Shown: positions 12,264 to 24,562 of the stretch, piece by piece
Layout of the letters: each line of letters opens with the position of its first letter
How positions within the stretch are numbered: the first letter of the stretch is position 1
Program-made: the position numbers and the translations under genes
Origin: Pristionchus mayeri
Lineage: Eukaryota; Nematoda; Chromadorea; Rhabditida; Neodiplogasteridae
DNA length: 64,000 nt
Assembly (NCBI GenBank): GCA_036245805.1
Contig: BTRK01000002.1
Span: 39,538,661 to 39,602,660 of the forward strand
Reading direction: 5' to 3'
Notes under the pieces: generated by a model
Seen by the model: the letters and a program-made list of their open reading frames with translations, nothing else
The model's database searches: none
What the model was told of the DNA's origin: nothing

Positions 12264-13396
12264 TATACACATATTATACACACAAATACACATATTTGCA
12301 TCTAAACAATATGTTATTTGATATATGGATTGATGCATAAATGATTGGAACAAATTACTTCAAAGGTATGACAAAACATAATAGAGGTGTGCATGAAACT
12401 AAACAAAATACTCATGAATCTCGCTCGAAAAGAGTTCCATTTCACACTTTCTTATGAATTCTTTTTCTCCTAACTGACGGGGATATGAGAATGGAAGATC
12501 AACTGGAGTTATATCCAGTAAAGTACCTCTCGGCATCGGTCTCAGAAATGCTTTTTGGAGTCGATTCGACGTCGAAATTCATGGACGCTCCCGAAAGTCA
12601 GGATCTTACAGTATACAATATACATACAACTTATAGATCACTTTATCGATTCCTTGCCACGGCGTTAATCTGCAATACTGTCTCGATCACTTCGTTTGCA
12701 GAAGTTGATGGCTTATTTCTTTGGGAGTCTCGAGCCGAAAAACATGGAGATACTACATTTGAAAAGGAGTACTGTAGATTGTAACTGCGAGAACTGAGTC
12801 TGAAAAGCGAAGGGGATAATATCGAACTGCATATAGCCTATTTGGCGAAAAGGTCGGATGCATCATAGGACCGAGCATGCGTACCTTATACCTTATTGGG
12901 TATGGTAAAAAGCTATGTATACAATAATTGGAGGCGACTGGTGAGAGCCTGCTTATAAATTTGTAAAAGGCTCGTGCATATACGGGTGATTCGAAAAAAA
13001 ATTGATGACGGGGCCTCTCCCGCTACGCCACCCCCCTATTTGCAAGCTAACATTGAGAAATCAGTGTATTTACATGTCCACACTGAGAAAACAGTAAATC
13101 GTATGTTGATCTAATCTACTGTTCACTTACCGAGTCGTATGACCACGTTCCATGAACATGTTCAGATTATACCGATGCCATTTTATTATTCTTATCCTTT
13201 AAAAACATGTAATTATAGGTGCGATGAGAACATAAACATTGAGAACAAATTATGTTTAAAACATTTTCCTTTATGCAAAGTGATTAGGTCTTCGGCTTGC
13301 ACTGGATATTGGTGGAAGTTTACGGCGAACAGTGTAGTGTTAATCCAGTTTTATAGAGCACGTTCTGTACATACTTGATTATTTCGTATATTTATA
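12264..13396. other. Spacer between two F1 foldbacks
   Basis: Contains a 99-codon plus-strand open frame (12485-12784) starting MRMEDQLELYPVKY with a protein-like composition but no family I recognise and no clear splice sites. No RNA gene seen. Confidence 0.3.
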
Positions 13397-15351
13397 AGAG
13401 TGACTATCTGAGAGAACCGAGCAATATAACCTATAGGCCGTACAGCGAAAAATAAAGTGCTGATTTTAAGATGCCCCTAGGGGTAACTTTTCGCGTAGAG
13501 TTCGAAAATCGACCTTACGAAGCCGTATCTCTGACCCCTAATTTTCTGTGGCGCGCCTCAACGCTAAGGTCGGTTTTTGTAAGTCGCGAACGGCTGATCC
13601 AAACCTCATCAATGTATAGTATTTCTGAAAGATCTCGACGAGAGCATTTTTACTGTTAGAAGTGAAACGCTGGCTCATCTGGGAAAAAAACTTATCGTCA
13701 TTTAAATTATCAAATCGGTCCTCCTAAAACTGTTATATGCGAGGCGTACTTTTAAGTATGTTCATTAAATTCCTCGTGAAAAGTTACCCCTAGATGCAAA
13801 TTTCGGAGCAAAATAAGGCGCATGCAAGGGGTTTCCCAAATAGCGGAAAAGAGATCAATTGTTAGGAATTTCAGGTTTTTCTTTTCTATCGTCTCCATTT
13901 TCACTATTTCGAAGCCAAGTTGACAAAAAATAAGTTTCAAGATTGGGGAATGTGAATTATCATCGAAAAATCCGTGTTTGAATCGTTCGAAAAATATCGG
14001 TTTTCGAATTCTCGATTTTGCTCAAATTTGGGCACCTGAAAGTGTGGATTTAGCTTCTGTGCGCACTTCTAGATTCGGGTTATTGACATTGAACATTGCA
14101 AAATTGGTACAATCGACCAACATTTTAAGATTGAAATCGACTGAAATCAAGTAAATTTGGTGATGTCACACCACAATGTAATTTGTAATGCAAAGACAAA
14201 GAATCAAATTCGGCTCATTAGTACGGAAATACGCAATCAATTATTATGACAAATCTAGATTTTGAATAAATTTGATCCAAAATATCTTTGAAAGTGGAGC
14301 AGCTGTCGAACTTATTTTTATTTATTCTTACTAATCTGCTACTCTCAAATAGCTCACTATAAATTGCGATATGTTTCAGATCGAAATCGCTGAAATTTCA
14401 GTGCGTAAACATGGGGAAATCGAGAATTTGCTTCATTGTTTTTCGGAAATAAGATATCCGTCATTTTTTGCTGCTTTGTTTTTGCATTATAAATTACATT
14501 GTGGTGTGAAATCCCTAAATTGACTTGATTTCAGCCGATTTCAATCTTAAAATTTTGGTTGATAGTACCACTTTTGCAATGTTCAATGTCAAAAACCCGA
14601 ACAAAGAAGTGCGCACAGAAGCTTATATGTACATTTTCTTATTTAAGTGGAAGTATTATTTATTTCATGTGGAATGCGCATCTTCACATGTTCGAAAATC
14701 CACACTTTCAGGTGCCCAAATTTGAGCAAAATCGAGAATTCGAAAACCGATATTTTTCGAACGATTCAAACACGGATTTTTCGATGATAATTCACATTCC
14801 CCAATCTTGAAACTTATTTTTTGTCAACTTGGCTTCGAAATAGTGAAAATGGAGACGATAGAAAAGAAAAACCTGAAATTCCTAACAATTGAGCCCTTTT
14901 CCGCTATTTGGGAAACCCCTCGCATGCGCCTTATTTTGCGCCGAAATTTGAATCTAGGGGTAACTTTACACGAGGAATTTAATGAACATACTTAAAAGTA
15001 CGCCTCGCATATTACAGTTTTAGGACGACCAATTTGATAATTTAAATGACGATAAGTTTATTCCCAGATGAGCTAGCGTTTCACTTCTAACAGTAAAAAT
15101 GCTTATCTCGTCGAGATCTTTCAGAAATACTATACATTTATGGGTTTGGATCAGCTGTTCACGACTTACAAAAACCGACCTCAGCGTTGAGGCGCGCCAC
15201 AGAAAATGAGGGGTCAGAGATACGGCTTCCTAAGGTCGATTTTCGAACTCTACGTGAAAAGTTACCCCTAGTGCCATATTAAAATCATCACTTTATTTTT
15301 CGCTGTACGGCCTATAGGGGATATAGCTCAGTTCTCTCAGATAGTCACTCA
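13397..15351. mobile_element. Foldback element, family F1 copy b
   Basis: 1955 bp with the same GAGTGACTATCTGAGAGAAC terminal repeat and arm sequence as copy a, again flanked by TA (13395-13396 and 15352-15353). The central part differs from copy a. It lies just beyond the last recognisable finger of zinc-finger gene B and may have removed or displaced that gene's tail exon. Confidence 0.85.
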
Positions 15352-15441
15352 TAATATCATAAACAAACAATTATGCGTTGATCCATGCCTTATGCGTAGG
15401 TGTGTATAGAGCCCAGAACGGTACGAATACACCTTTTCGCA

Positions 15442-18400
15442 CTATTTGCACTCATATTTCTCCATGCAAGGATCGCCATCGTCTGATGTTGTTCTAGATT
15501 TAATTGCTAAATACTTAATAACCTAATTAATTCAATATAATTAATTAATTGCTAATTTATTAATAATCTAAATATAAACGCACCTAAATGAGTATTCTCA
15601 TGCATATTACAATATATTTGTGATATGAACCGTTTATCACAAGTTTCGCATTTGAACGGAAGATTCATTTCTACATCACCTGAAATTTGGACATTGGATA
15701 AATTTCAATAGTGCAATGAAAAAGTGTTCCTGTTCATCGGAATTTCACAAATTCGAATAAAAATTACTCCAATATCTGTCGCATAACTAATCAAAATCTA
15801 TCAATCAGAACTATGTTGATGAATAACATGCTTACCCTCGTGTTTCCGTTTGTGGTCTGTGATATAGGAACGCTTAGAGTATCTTTTCCCACATATTTCG
15901 CATTCGAACTTCTTTTTAGATGGATCGGAATCATCTGCGCTGGGCACATTTTCCTTGAATAATGTGATTAGATAAAGGTATGCCTATGTTACACATTTGT
16001 ACAGTTCTAGCAAAAACACAATTAATCGTGAGCACTCTATATTATTAAAATTCTGAATATTTTTTTTTAAATCTGTTGTTATCAACTCTTACCAATATGT
16101 GTCCTCATGTGGTATCTGAGACCAGCTGGATTTGCATGTGTTTTCCCGCACAGTTTACATTCAACCTTTTTCTTATTTGGATCGGAGTCATCTACAAAAG
16201 GAAGAATACATATTCTAGGTGTGAAAACATACCCAAATGAGTATTTTTGTGCTGATTAAGAGACCTGCTCTGTAAAAATCGACCACCCCCCGGACACGTC
16301 CTCTAGCAATGAGAACCCAAAGCCCATACTTGGTAGTTAGGAGGGTCTTGGGCCCGCATTGCACAAAATGACCCATATTTTATGTCACCGCCTAAGATGC
16401 GTGAGAAAATCCACATGAAGTGCAAAAAAGTCGAAAATCGTATCTTCTAAATGGTAGAAGATGGACTTAGTTTCATATTTTCATTAACGTAGGGGTACTT
16501 TGAAACTACTAAAAACTTGTTTTGATTGAATTCTGCATAACTTCAAAAATATTTTTCGGGAAAAAAATTTCGTATGTTTGATCTAGATCTCCCATTTCGA
16601 GTGGAATCCCATAGCTTTCATGCACACGTTGGAGTACACTCGTATCTGTATTGAACCCACACCAAATTGTATACTCTCACTTTTTCAAAGTCTGGGGATT
16701 TTGAATCGAAGGTAGTGCTTCTGTGCACCTGGGTGATAAACTGAAGCGATATCATTCACTCGATGGGCAAATCGATTAAACAAGATATTTTTTAAACATT
16801 TCATAGCTTGATATAATACATTAAAACTTGAAAACCTGAAATTGTTGCATTTCCGAAAATTCGATTTTTCGACCTTCGATTCTATGTTAATTTTAGTATC
16901 TCAAAAAGGTCATTCGCATTGCAAATCCCATAGTTTCGACCAAGAAGGTGCAGTAGTTCTCACGTTGAGTTCAAATATACATAAATACGAAATTTCGTTT
17001 TTCTGATTATCGATTTTGATGAAATTTTGATATCCAAGAAACACCTATATTAAAGGAGATCCAATAGTTTTAACCGAGAAATTATAGCAGTACTCAGCAT
17101 GGATGCAGAAATACAAAATCAGTCTCCCACGTGCTTTCAAACTCCTGTAAAATATGACCAAATCTACGTGATCGGTAGAATCAAAGAAAAAAGTATAGCG
17201 AAATTTAGATGAAACTGCATTTTATTTTGTATTAAAGAATGTATTGTAGTATTATTTAATCACATCAGTCATGTTGGCATCAATAGTACCACAATTTGGC
17301 TCATTTTCGATGATCCGATATTCAGCAGCGCGTTTTTGCCGAAATTTTGGCATCTGTTGAACATCACACGCATTCCAGAGCCCAATGTTTATAAAAGAAT
17401 ATGGTAGTATCCTTCACTATTAGAACGAATAATACAACAATGCATTTTCACTGGCTTTCAAATTTCGGATATTTGCTCTCGAAATCGCATGACATTGAAT
17501 TTATTCTACTTCAATCATGAATGTTCGTTCAAAAAAAATCCGAAATTTGAAAGCCAATGAAAATGCATTGTTGTATTATTCGTTCTAATAGTGAAGATCT
17601 AGATCAAAAATACGAAATTTTTTTCCCGAAAAATATTTTTGAAGTTAATTAAAATTCAACTTCAAAAATATTTAAAATTCAATCAAAACAAGTTTTTAGT
17701 AGTTTCAAAGTACCCCTACGTTAATGAAAATATGAAACTAAGTCCATCTTCTACCATTTAGAATATACGATTTTCGACTTTTTTGCACTTCATGTGGATT
17801 TTCTCACGCATCTTAGGCGGTGACATAAAATATGGGTCATTTTGAGCAATGCAGGCCCAAGACCCTCCTAACTACCAAGTATGGGCTTTGGGTTCTCATT
17901 GCTAGAGGGCGTGTCGGGGGGGGGGGTGGTTGATATGGTCGAATCTTACGGAGCGGTTCTCTTAAGCGTTTTCTTCAGCGAGAATTGTTTCCCGCATTCT
18001 TCACATTTGAATGGGTGCTGAGCTGTGGGGGGCATATATTATTAATGATGATTTTCTACTGACTCCTTACCTAAATGAGTTATTTCGTGTTGTTTGAGCC
18101 TCCCCCGATCAGCATATCTTTTCCCGCAATCCGAACACACAAACGGACACTTTAACTCCTCATCATCTGATTTTAATAATATTACATACGTTGATTACAA
18201 CGGATTAAAAAAAACATTTTTTAAAAATATTTTCCATATAATTAATCAAGTTTATAATTGTATCAAGTTATCGCATTTTCCTATGCTTCAATTCTTAACC
18301 CTGTTAGCAATGCACGCATCATGGGGGAGCTTAATATCATGTTTTCCCACATCCCCTGTTTTAAGTCAGCCATGAATTGGACTGACCTTCATGAGAGCGA

Positions 18401-21400
18401 ATGTGCGTTTTTAAACGCTGTGAGGAAGAAAGAACCTTGCCGCATGTGATGCATTTGAATACCCTTTTCCGTGGATCATTTTCGGCTGACCAAGCTATTA
18501 AGGTATGGTTAGTAGTTTGTTGGTTACCTAAGTCGGTTTGAAAATGATAACGGAAATGGTCAGATCGAGTAAATCTTCGATCGCATTCTGTGCATTTGAA
18601 CAACTTCTTCTCTTCTTTCGCTGAACAAAATTATGTAAATTTGTTTAAATGTCTACTATATTTTGAGTACTGAATCGCCCAAATCGTTTTTCACAAACTT
18701 CACACTTGAATGGACACCGTTTCTCCAGGTTCTGTAAGTTGTCCTTTTCTTTGCTCTTGATTCTTAGAAACAGAACATAATTTGAACGGTGTTACCCTTA
18801 CCGATATGGCTCCTCTTGTGATAATGCAAGCCACTTCTTGTATCGAATTGCTTTATGCATATATCGCATTCGAATGTCTTCGTTGGTGATTCTTTCTCAG
18901 TCACATTCGATGCTTTCCGATTATCGCAGACCATTTCATTTTCGACGATCGATATATCGTCAGTTTCGCCATCACTCGTGTCAGAAACAGACGAATCTTC
19001 TCCGCTCGAATTATTATCCGAGAAATTATCATGTGCATTATTCTCATGTTCTCTTCCTAATTCATATACCACTGATTCCTCAACCTCAACGTTGTGACTC
19101 TGAAAAAGTGACGGTAATACGGTCGAATTTATTCCTCACTTTGACATTGTGTTGTGCCAAATCCGAAATACTGCCTTCCTCCATCTTCACTTCTACCTCA
19201 CCAACATCAGATACGTTAAACTTATCATCTTCGTCTATACCACATTCTTCCTTTCGCTCCTATTAACATGAAATGTTGGCATACTGCGCAATTTCAGTTT
19301 TTTATTGATGTTTATCATAGCGAGGTAAATTGTACCCTTTGAAAAATACAAAACACCTTATCCTACTCATTTCTGAATTTGAGCGGAAAAGCAGGGTTAG
19401 ATAAATATGCAGTAACCAATCGATACCCATGCTACTGGGTTATAGTAGCTACTAGAGTACTGGAATATTGATTGGTTACTGCATTTGATGTTTAACAAAA
19501 CTTGATTCTCCGCTAAAACTCAATTTTGGGTCATTAATCCCTATACGGTGATAGGGAGTGAAACTCACGTTCGCATAGTTAGCGGATCTAATCAGGGTGA
19601 TGTAATATAGGGCATACTGGGAACATTGCTGAACATGAGCAGAACATGAGCAGCAACTCCCAATTTGCTACATCAAATATCTAGCGAACGGCAATATGTT
19701 TGGTTTTTGTCCATTTTGTCCGCCCCCCCCCCTACTCCACGATTTAAAATTAGCCCAGCAGTTAATTTTATAAAAATCACCTGTTTAATCGATGGATCTT
19801 GCCTCCGCTTTCGTTCATTCATCCATTCCATCGCAATTCCGAGAGACTCGCATAATCCATTGAGAAGCGGGTGTAGAGGAGAATCACTGAAGAATGTGGA
19901 ATGAGACCAATTCCTTGTGTCAATCGGTCTCTTGATCTCGAAGATATTTGCAAAAATAAAACGGATCAGTGTGAGTATACTTAGACACCACAAGCTCCGC
20001 CCACTCGGCTCGGACAGTTCTCCTCTCTAAAGCGCATAATTTGCGACCAAAACGGTCGACCAAAAAAGAATTCGATAGCTTTCCCCGAAACAAATCGAGT
20101 GGTTGGTCGACGAACTAGGTCTGACTCCTCTAAGTAGGTCAAAATTGAAAAAATAAGGTTAAAATGCCGTTTATACGAAAAATTATAAGTTCGTCGGGCA
20201 ATATTCATATTTAATGGTCTCATATCAGTCCAAAACGCGAAAGCAAACGAAGATTTATACTTTCGTTTAATTGTGCTCCTCATTTGAATTTTTTTGAAGC
20301 TCCGGGAGAAATTACGTTAATTCCTAAGGAAGTTGCGCTATTATACCGTCGAGGAGGCATTGAACAGATACTGTCGGAACGATATATTCGGCTGCCTGTT
20401 TTATCGATTTATAGATTTTTATCGCGTTTTCATCGATTATTTTATGTATTCTCTTGCTTGTTCCTAGTCTACGTGAACTGGTCTATCATTGTTCCCGTTT
20501 TGGTGCGGTTTCGATGCGTTCAACACTTATAATTGGTAGGATTAGCCGGCCTGATCCGTTTTTCGCTCCATCTTTAACGCGTAAGTAAGTATTGCTGTGA
20601 TTATTGATTACTCTTCTTAGCTAACCTTTATGTTTTGCTATCAGTTACCTCTGTTCATGCACTCTAACGAGTTGTATACATCCGTGATGCTTTGGTTCGT
20701 CCAATTCGTTAGATTTTTCGCCGCTTTTAGTTATTTTCCTATTCGTATTTCTTATTTGTACGATTAAATTGGTAGGTATTTATATGGAGATAGTGGTTTC
20801 CATGTGCGCATTGTTTCTAAATTGTAAAATCTACTTTTTCAGAGCCAGAGCATCGATTGGAAGAAGACGTGAGAGAGAATGGAGTCGTCTCTTCGATCTT
20901 CACGAGAGGTGAGACCAGTTTGGTCACCTCCATTTCCCCTAATTTCCTTCGACCACCCCCCTCCCTTTCCCAGTTAGAGTCCTCCCTAAATGATTATTGT
21001 TCGACTTGCTCGAAAATCTTCTCTGATCCACTTGCCCACCAATTTAAACTTTCTTTGTCAGCCTGCATAGTCATTGCATTTCTTATTGTAGATCGATCTT
21101 TTATATCATGTTATTCTGAGTATATCAGATATTTTTATTCCAAAGTATTCAATAGATTTATTTATGACTAATTATTGTAAATTTGTTTCTTATTCTCAGA
21201 AATTTTATATTCTGTCGATCTTAGTTCTTGTGCTCAGCACGAATGTTTCCCTCGTAGGTGCTTGCCATTTCGTCTGGTTGTTTTCCGACTGTATTTTCTC
21301 CTCCCCTACCATCTTCTATCTTTTTATCTATCTCGGCCTTCTCTGACCACTTACAGTATCCACCTACCGTATCCATACCCTGTTCCCTAGTTTCCATGTC

Positions 21401-22213
21401 TTTCTGAGAATTAAATGGTCTGCTGGCACCATTCACTCGCTTTCTTATTTTATTGTGCTAATTTCTGTTGTTTTGCGCGTGAATTGTGGCCCTAATCGAT
21501 AAATGTGATGTTTTTTACTTGAATGCTCCTACAATACACACAAAAGCATCGGGGGATATCTTAAGCGAAGATTAGAACGGTATTTCACTTATTTGTATAG
21601 CGAAATCGGCGGAATAATGGAGGGGGGGTGCGACAAAGGGGAGAGGAGAAGAGAGGAGAGATTGACTCCGCCCAGAGATTTTCCTCTCGTCTCGCCTTTC
21701 CCCCCTCTCCCGTTGTGCTCGTCGCGCGTGCTTCTCGAGCTGTATCTCGCTTTAGAGATGAGATATCGATCTAATTCCAAAAGGAGGATGTTATTGAGAC
21801 CCTATGGGACTGTTTTAACCAACTTTTGTCCAGATTCCGAAACATCGGCTATCCACGTTGTGGACCCTAAGTATACTAGAGTTCGTAATTGGGGTCGCGG
21901 ACTCTTTTTTTCAATTCCCACACTCTCTCGCCGCTCGGCCGGCCTATAGAGTGTGGAAAATGAAGAGATGAAGGCCCGAATTACGAACTCTAGAGTATAC
22001 CTTCCGTTATTAACGTGTTGGTAGAGGTCGTGATCTTTGCTGAATGAATTTATCGCCTTGCGAAGACTCTGAATTGTCAACGGAACGTGTCGGGATGACA
22101 TCTGAGAAAAAAACAGCGTTATGAAATACCTCAACCGGTTCTTGATCATTATCCTTCATTCTTTTCAACATCTCAACAACATTCCGAGTGATACTCCCGA
22201 ATCGCTCAACCAT
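15442..22213 (-). CDS. C2H2 zinc-finger protein B, interrupted
   Basis: Paralogue of protein A. Start exon 22130-22213 (MVERFGSITRNVVEML), exon 2 22001-22101 (MSSRHVPLTIQSLRKA), exon 3 near 19782-19887 (DSPLHPLLNGLCESLG), an acidic exon near 19140-19261, then 18802-19099 with an acidic Ser/Asp stretch and the first finger (ECDICIKQF). Phases fit throughout: GGA AG|T GAT joins exons 2 and 3 exactly as in gene A. About ten finger exons follow. Defects: the second finger lacks its His pair (near 18680), the third has the last His as Asp (HFQTD, near 18540), one finger exon is split by a 1.7-kb element at 16260-17961, and UAG at 15442-15444 interrupts the final finger. The split finger is otherwise perfect. 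Probably nonfunctional in this haplotype unless the insert is removed or the exon is skipped. Confidence 0.75.
16260..17961. mobile_element. TTAA-flanked foldback element (family F3) inside a zinc-finger exon
   Basis: 1702 bp between two TTAA tetranucleotides (16256-16259 and 17962-17965). Ends are inverted: left GAGACCTGCTCTGTAA, right complement GAGAACCGCTCCGTAA, followed by matching ATCGACC/TTCGACC and long arms, for example CCTAAGATGCGTGAGAAAAT on one side and its complement on the other. Removing the element with one TTAA joins CTGAAGAAAACGC to TTAATCAGCACAAA (minus strand), which reads LKKTLNQHKNTH, a correct second half of a C2H2 finger. TTAA duplication is the hallmark of piggyBac-type transposition; the ends do not otherwise identify a family. 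Confidence 0.85.
19378..19526. repeat. Short hairpin MITE
   Basis: About 150 bp with inverted halves: GCAGTAACCAATC near 19410 against GATTGGTTACTGC near 19473, and TTGAGCGGA at one end with a gapped complement (TCCGC...CTCAA) at the other. Lies in an intron of zinc-finger gene B. Confidence 0.7.
19900..21870. other. Long intron 2 of zinc-finger gene B, content unassigned
   Basis: About 2.1 kb separates exon 3 from exon 2, far longer than the other introns. The plus strand is T-rich in part, with pyrimidine-tract/AG stretches (for example TTTTTCAGAGCCAGAG near 20840) and open frames up to 118 codons, none of which I recognise. A GA-rich block lies at 21615-21660. Probably transposon-derived. 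Confidence 0.35.
21871..22000. repeat. Hairpin MITE abutting a splice donor
   Basis: 130 bp with near-perfect inverted ends GTATACTAGAGTTCGTAATT and its complement (ATTACGAACTCTAGAGTATAC, read at 21980-22000). Its right end lies directly against exon 2 of zinc-finger gene B, so the GTATAC end supplies the predicted GT donor at 21999-22000 (minus strand). Confidence 0.8.
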
Positions 22214-22474
22214 TTTATACCTACAAATAAATTTTTAAAATACATTTATATATTCACAATACTCGTATTGTTCGCAAAAATGTACAACAAAAGGAGGCAA
22301 GCGAACATGTAATAATTACTAGACGAGTGAAATTGTGGATGGGGTAATCGATCTCCAAATCTTTCACCCTTCTCAGCGTCATAAATGCACGCGAAAGACG
22401 AGTAGTATCGGGAAGGACTAGAGGGGAAGGATCTGATTGACAGTTTTGATAAGGGGCATGCAAAAGGCATCGTA

Positions 22475-23308
22475 GTGAACTACCCCATGGAAGTTGTTGG
22501 CATTGATTTGATTGAGATGAGTCGTGGAAAGAGTGGAGGGAAGTACATCCTGTCGGTTATCGATCATTTTACGAAATTCGCTGGTGCGTTTGTGTTGAAG
22601 GATAAGAAGGCTGAGACTGTTGCCGAAGTTTTCATGACCAAATGGGTGTTGCAAGGTGGTCGAACCCCAAGAACTCTGATGTCGGATAATGGAACAGAAT
22701 TTGCGAATCAAATGATGGCTGAGATTGCAAAGAGATTCGAGATCGAGAGAAGGAAAACACTGCCGTACCATAGTCGAGCGAATGGTTTGACGGAGAGATT
22801 CAATCGTACCATAGTGGAAATATTGAGGCGGATCAAGATGAGAGATGATGAATGGGAGGAGGCACTTCCATTCGCTTTATTTGCCTATAATGCGTCGCCG
22901 CATGGGTCAACTGGCGAGACGCCGGCATTTCTAATGAATGGGCGTGATGAGAAGTTGCCGTGTAGTCAACTTCCCCAGTCGAATCCAGCATACACGGTGG
23001 ACTTGGATGTCGATGAATATAAGAGACGGATGTGTTGGATGATGGAAAGGACCAGAGGAACGGTTGCTGCTAAGCTTGAGACTGAAAGGAGGAAGATGAA
23101 GGAGAAGTATGATGAAAAGAACAAGCACAACATGGGAGTTAGGCCGAAACCTGGTGACCGTGTGTATGTGAGAGTCGAAGCGAAAACGGGAGATATAAGA
23201 AAGATGATGGACAAGTATGAAGGTCCGTACCGAGTGATTGCAACCAGCAATACTACTGCGAGAGTGGTTCGCGCTGATGATGGGTTGGAGAGTAGTCGAG
23301 AGAGATGA
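22475..23308 (+). pseudogene. Retroviral-type integrase (DDE) and C-terminal domain
   Basis: Would insert retroelement cDNA into the chromosome. Catalytic core signs: VVGIDLIEM (first Asp, near residue 10), LMSDNGTEF (second Asp, near residue 70), and RANGLTERFNRTIVEI with the Glu. The C-terminal SH3-like region begins PGDRVYVRV and continues KYEGPYRVI. The zinc-binding HHCC domain and all upstream pol are absent. The frame breaks near 23285-23300 and continues in another frame (VVQWDRLRLVP), a one-base shift. The first Met is internal to the original polyprotein. Confidence 0.85.
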
Positions 23309-24525
23309 GAGGGTGGTCCAGTGGGACAGATTAAGGCTAGTACCGAGAGAGGAAGAGGAAGGGATTGAAGTATGTCGGGTAGAATGTAATGTGGATGAAG
23401 GAGAAGAAATGAATGAAGGTCATTTCAGGACTCGAGTGAAAGTGGGATCGATTCTGCACCCGGATGGAGTCTGCACGACCTGCAGACCGACCAAGATTGG
23501 AGAAACCAAACTTGTGGAGGATCCAACGCTGATGCCATGGAAGGACCAGAAGTTCTCATCGTTGAGAGAATTGGCCGCTTTCATCGATCGAAAGGAGGAG
23601 AGCAAGAAGCTCGATGGGAGCTGTCAAAGGCCATTGATGAGGCATGTCTTGAGAAAGATGTGACTACACTGAGTCTGAAGATGGCATACCGGAAGGGGAT
23701 GTGCCCATGTGCATGTGACTTGGGTAGGCAGGTGGCAATGTTCGGAGTGGATTTCGACGAAGAGGAGACTCGCATCTCTGATGCAATCAGCGAAGTGCTC
23801 GCTCGGAGTGGGAAGAGGAGTTCTCGCAAGAAGATGGTGGTGTTGATCCCTGATGATTCCGTGATCACCACTTGTGGAGGATCATTTCGTGAAGCTGAAG
23901 GCATGAAGTATGCTGATGAGACGGAGATGAGGAAGATTCTCAGTGATATGAGGAAGATTCTCAGTGATAAATGGAAGAACCTGCCAGAGAGTTTGGTGGT
24001 ATGCTGAAGAAGAGTCTTGGAGACTCGATGCTGAAACTGGTCAAGAAGAATTTGCTCGTGCTGGCCAAGGAGGAGGACATCTCGATCTACGTCACAACTG
24101 ATCTACTGCCGAAGAAGAACAACGTGTTCACTCAGGAGAGCATCAATGCACTGCAAGAATGGCTCGTACATTGGAACTCGGAAAAGAAGCAGAAGAACAT
24201 CATGATCATGTCGCCGGTATCGGGACTTCTGGAGAAGAACTACGCCCTGGCTACGCTATTTCCAGTGGCCAGAAAGGAGAGAAAATGGCTGTTCGAGCAA
24301 GCTTTACGCCACATCGTCTATGGCGAAGTTCTCCCGCCTCTCATCGCGGAAACGCTTGTGGAGGATCAGAAGAACATTCTCGATCAGTCCAGAAGGAAGA
24401 TTCCGAGAAGAGATTCTACTGGCGGACAGTCGACGCCCAAGCCACGCCTCGGGGTCAAATGCTTCAACTGTCGAGGATATGGACACAAGCAAGATGACTG
24501 CACTGAGCCGACCAGAGAATGAGGA
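23300..24525 (+). pseudogene. Gag-like CCHC zinc-knuckle ORF downstream of integrase
   Basis: Three overlapping open frames (to 23663, 23537-24007, 23971-24522) read as one reading region broken by frameshifts near 23620 and 23970. The middle frame is acidic and lysine-rich; the last ends with CFNCRGYGHKQDDC, a canonical CX2CX4HX4C zinc knuckle typical of nucleocapsid in Gag, then stops 25-30 bp before the polypurine tract. A 21-bp tandem duplication (ATGAGGAAGATTCTCAGTGA, 23928-23968) may explain one shift. Gag is normally upstream of pol, so this position is unusual. It could be a C-terminal pol extension or an accessory RNA-binding protein rather than true Gag. Confidence 0.65.
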
Positions 24526-24562
24526 TTTCGATTGAGGACAATCGTTCCCGAGGAGGGGGGCA

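Noticed and set aside
13752..14995. Two 62-codon frames starting MKLIFCQLGFEIVKMETIEK
   Set aside because: Mirror copies from the arms of F1 copy b; no evidence of coding.
18838..19266. 142-codon plus-strand frame opposite zinc-finger gene B
   Set aside because: Shadow of the acidic minus-strand exons, whose splice phases and finger homology are convincing.
20284..20532. Plus-strand frame with hydrophobic stretch near 20400-20500
   Set aside because: Lies in the long intron of zinc-finger gene B, T-rich codons make hydrophobic stretches by composition, no family recognised.
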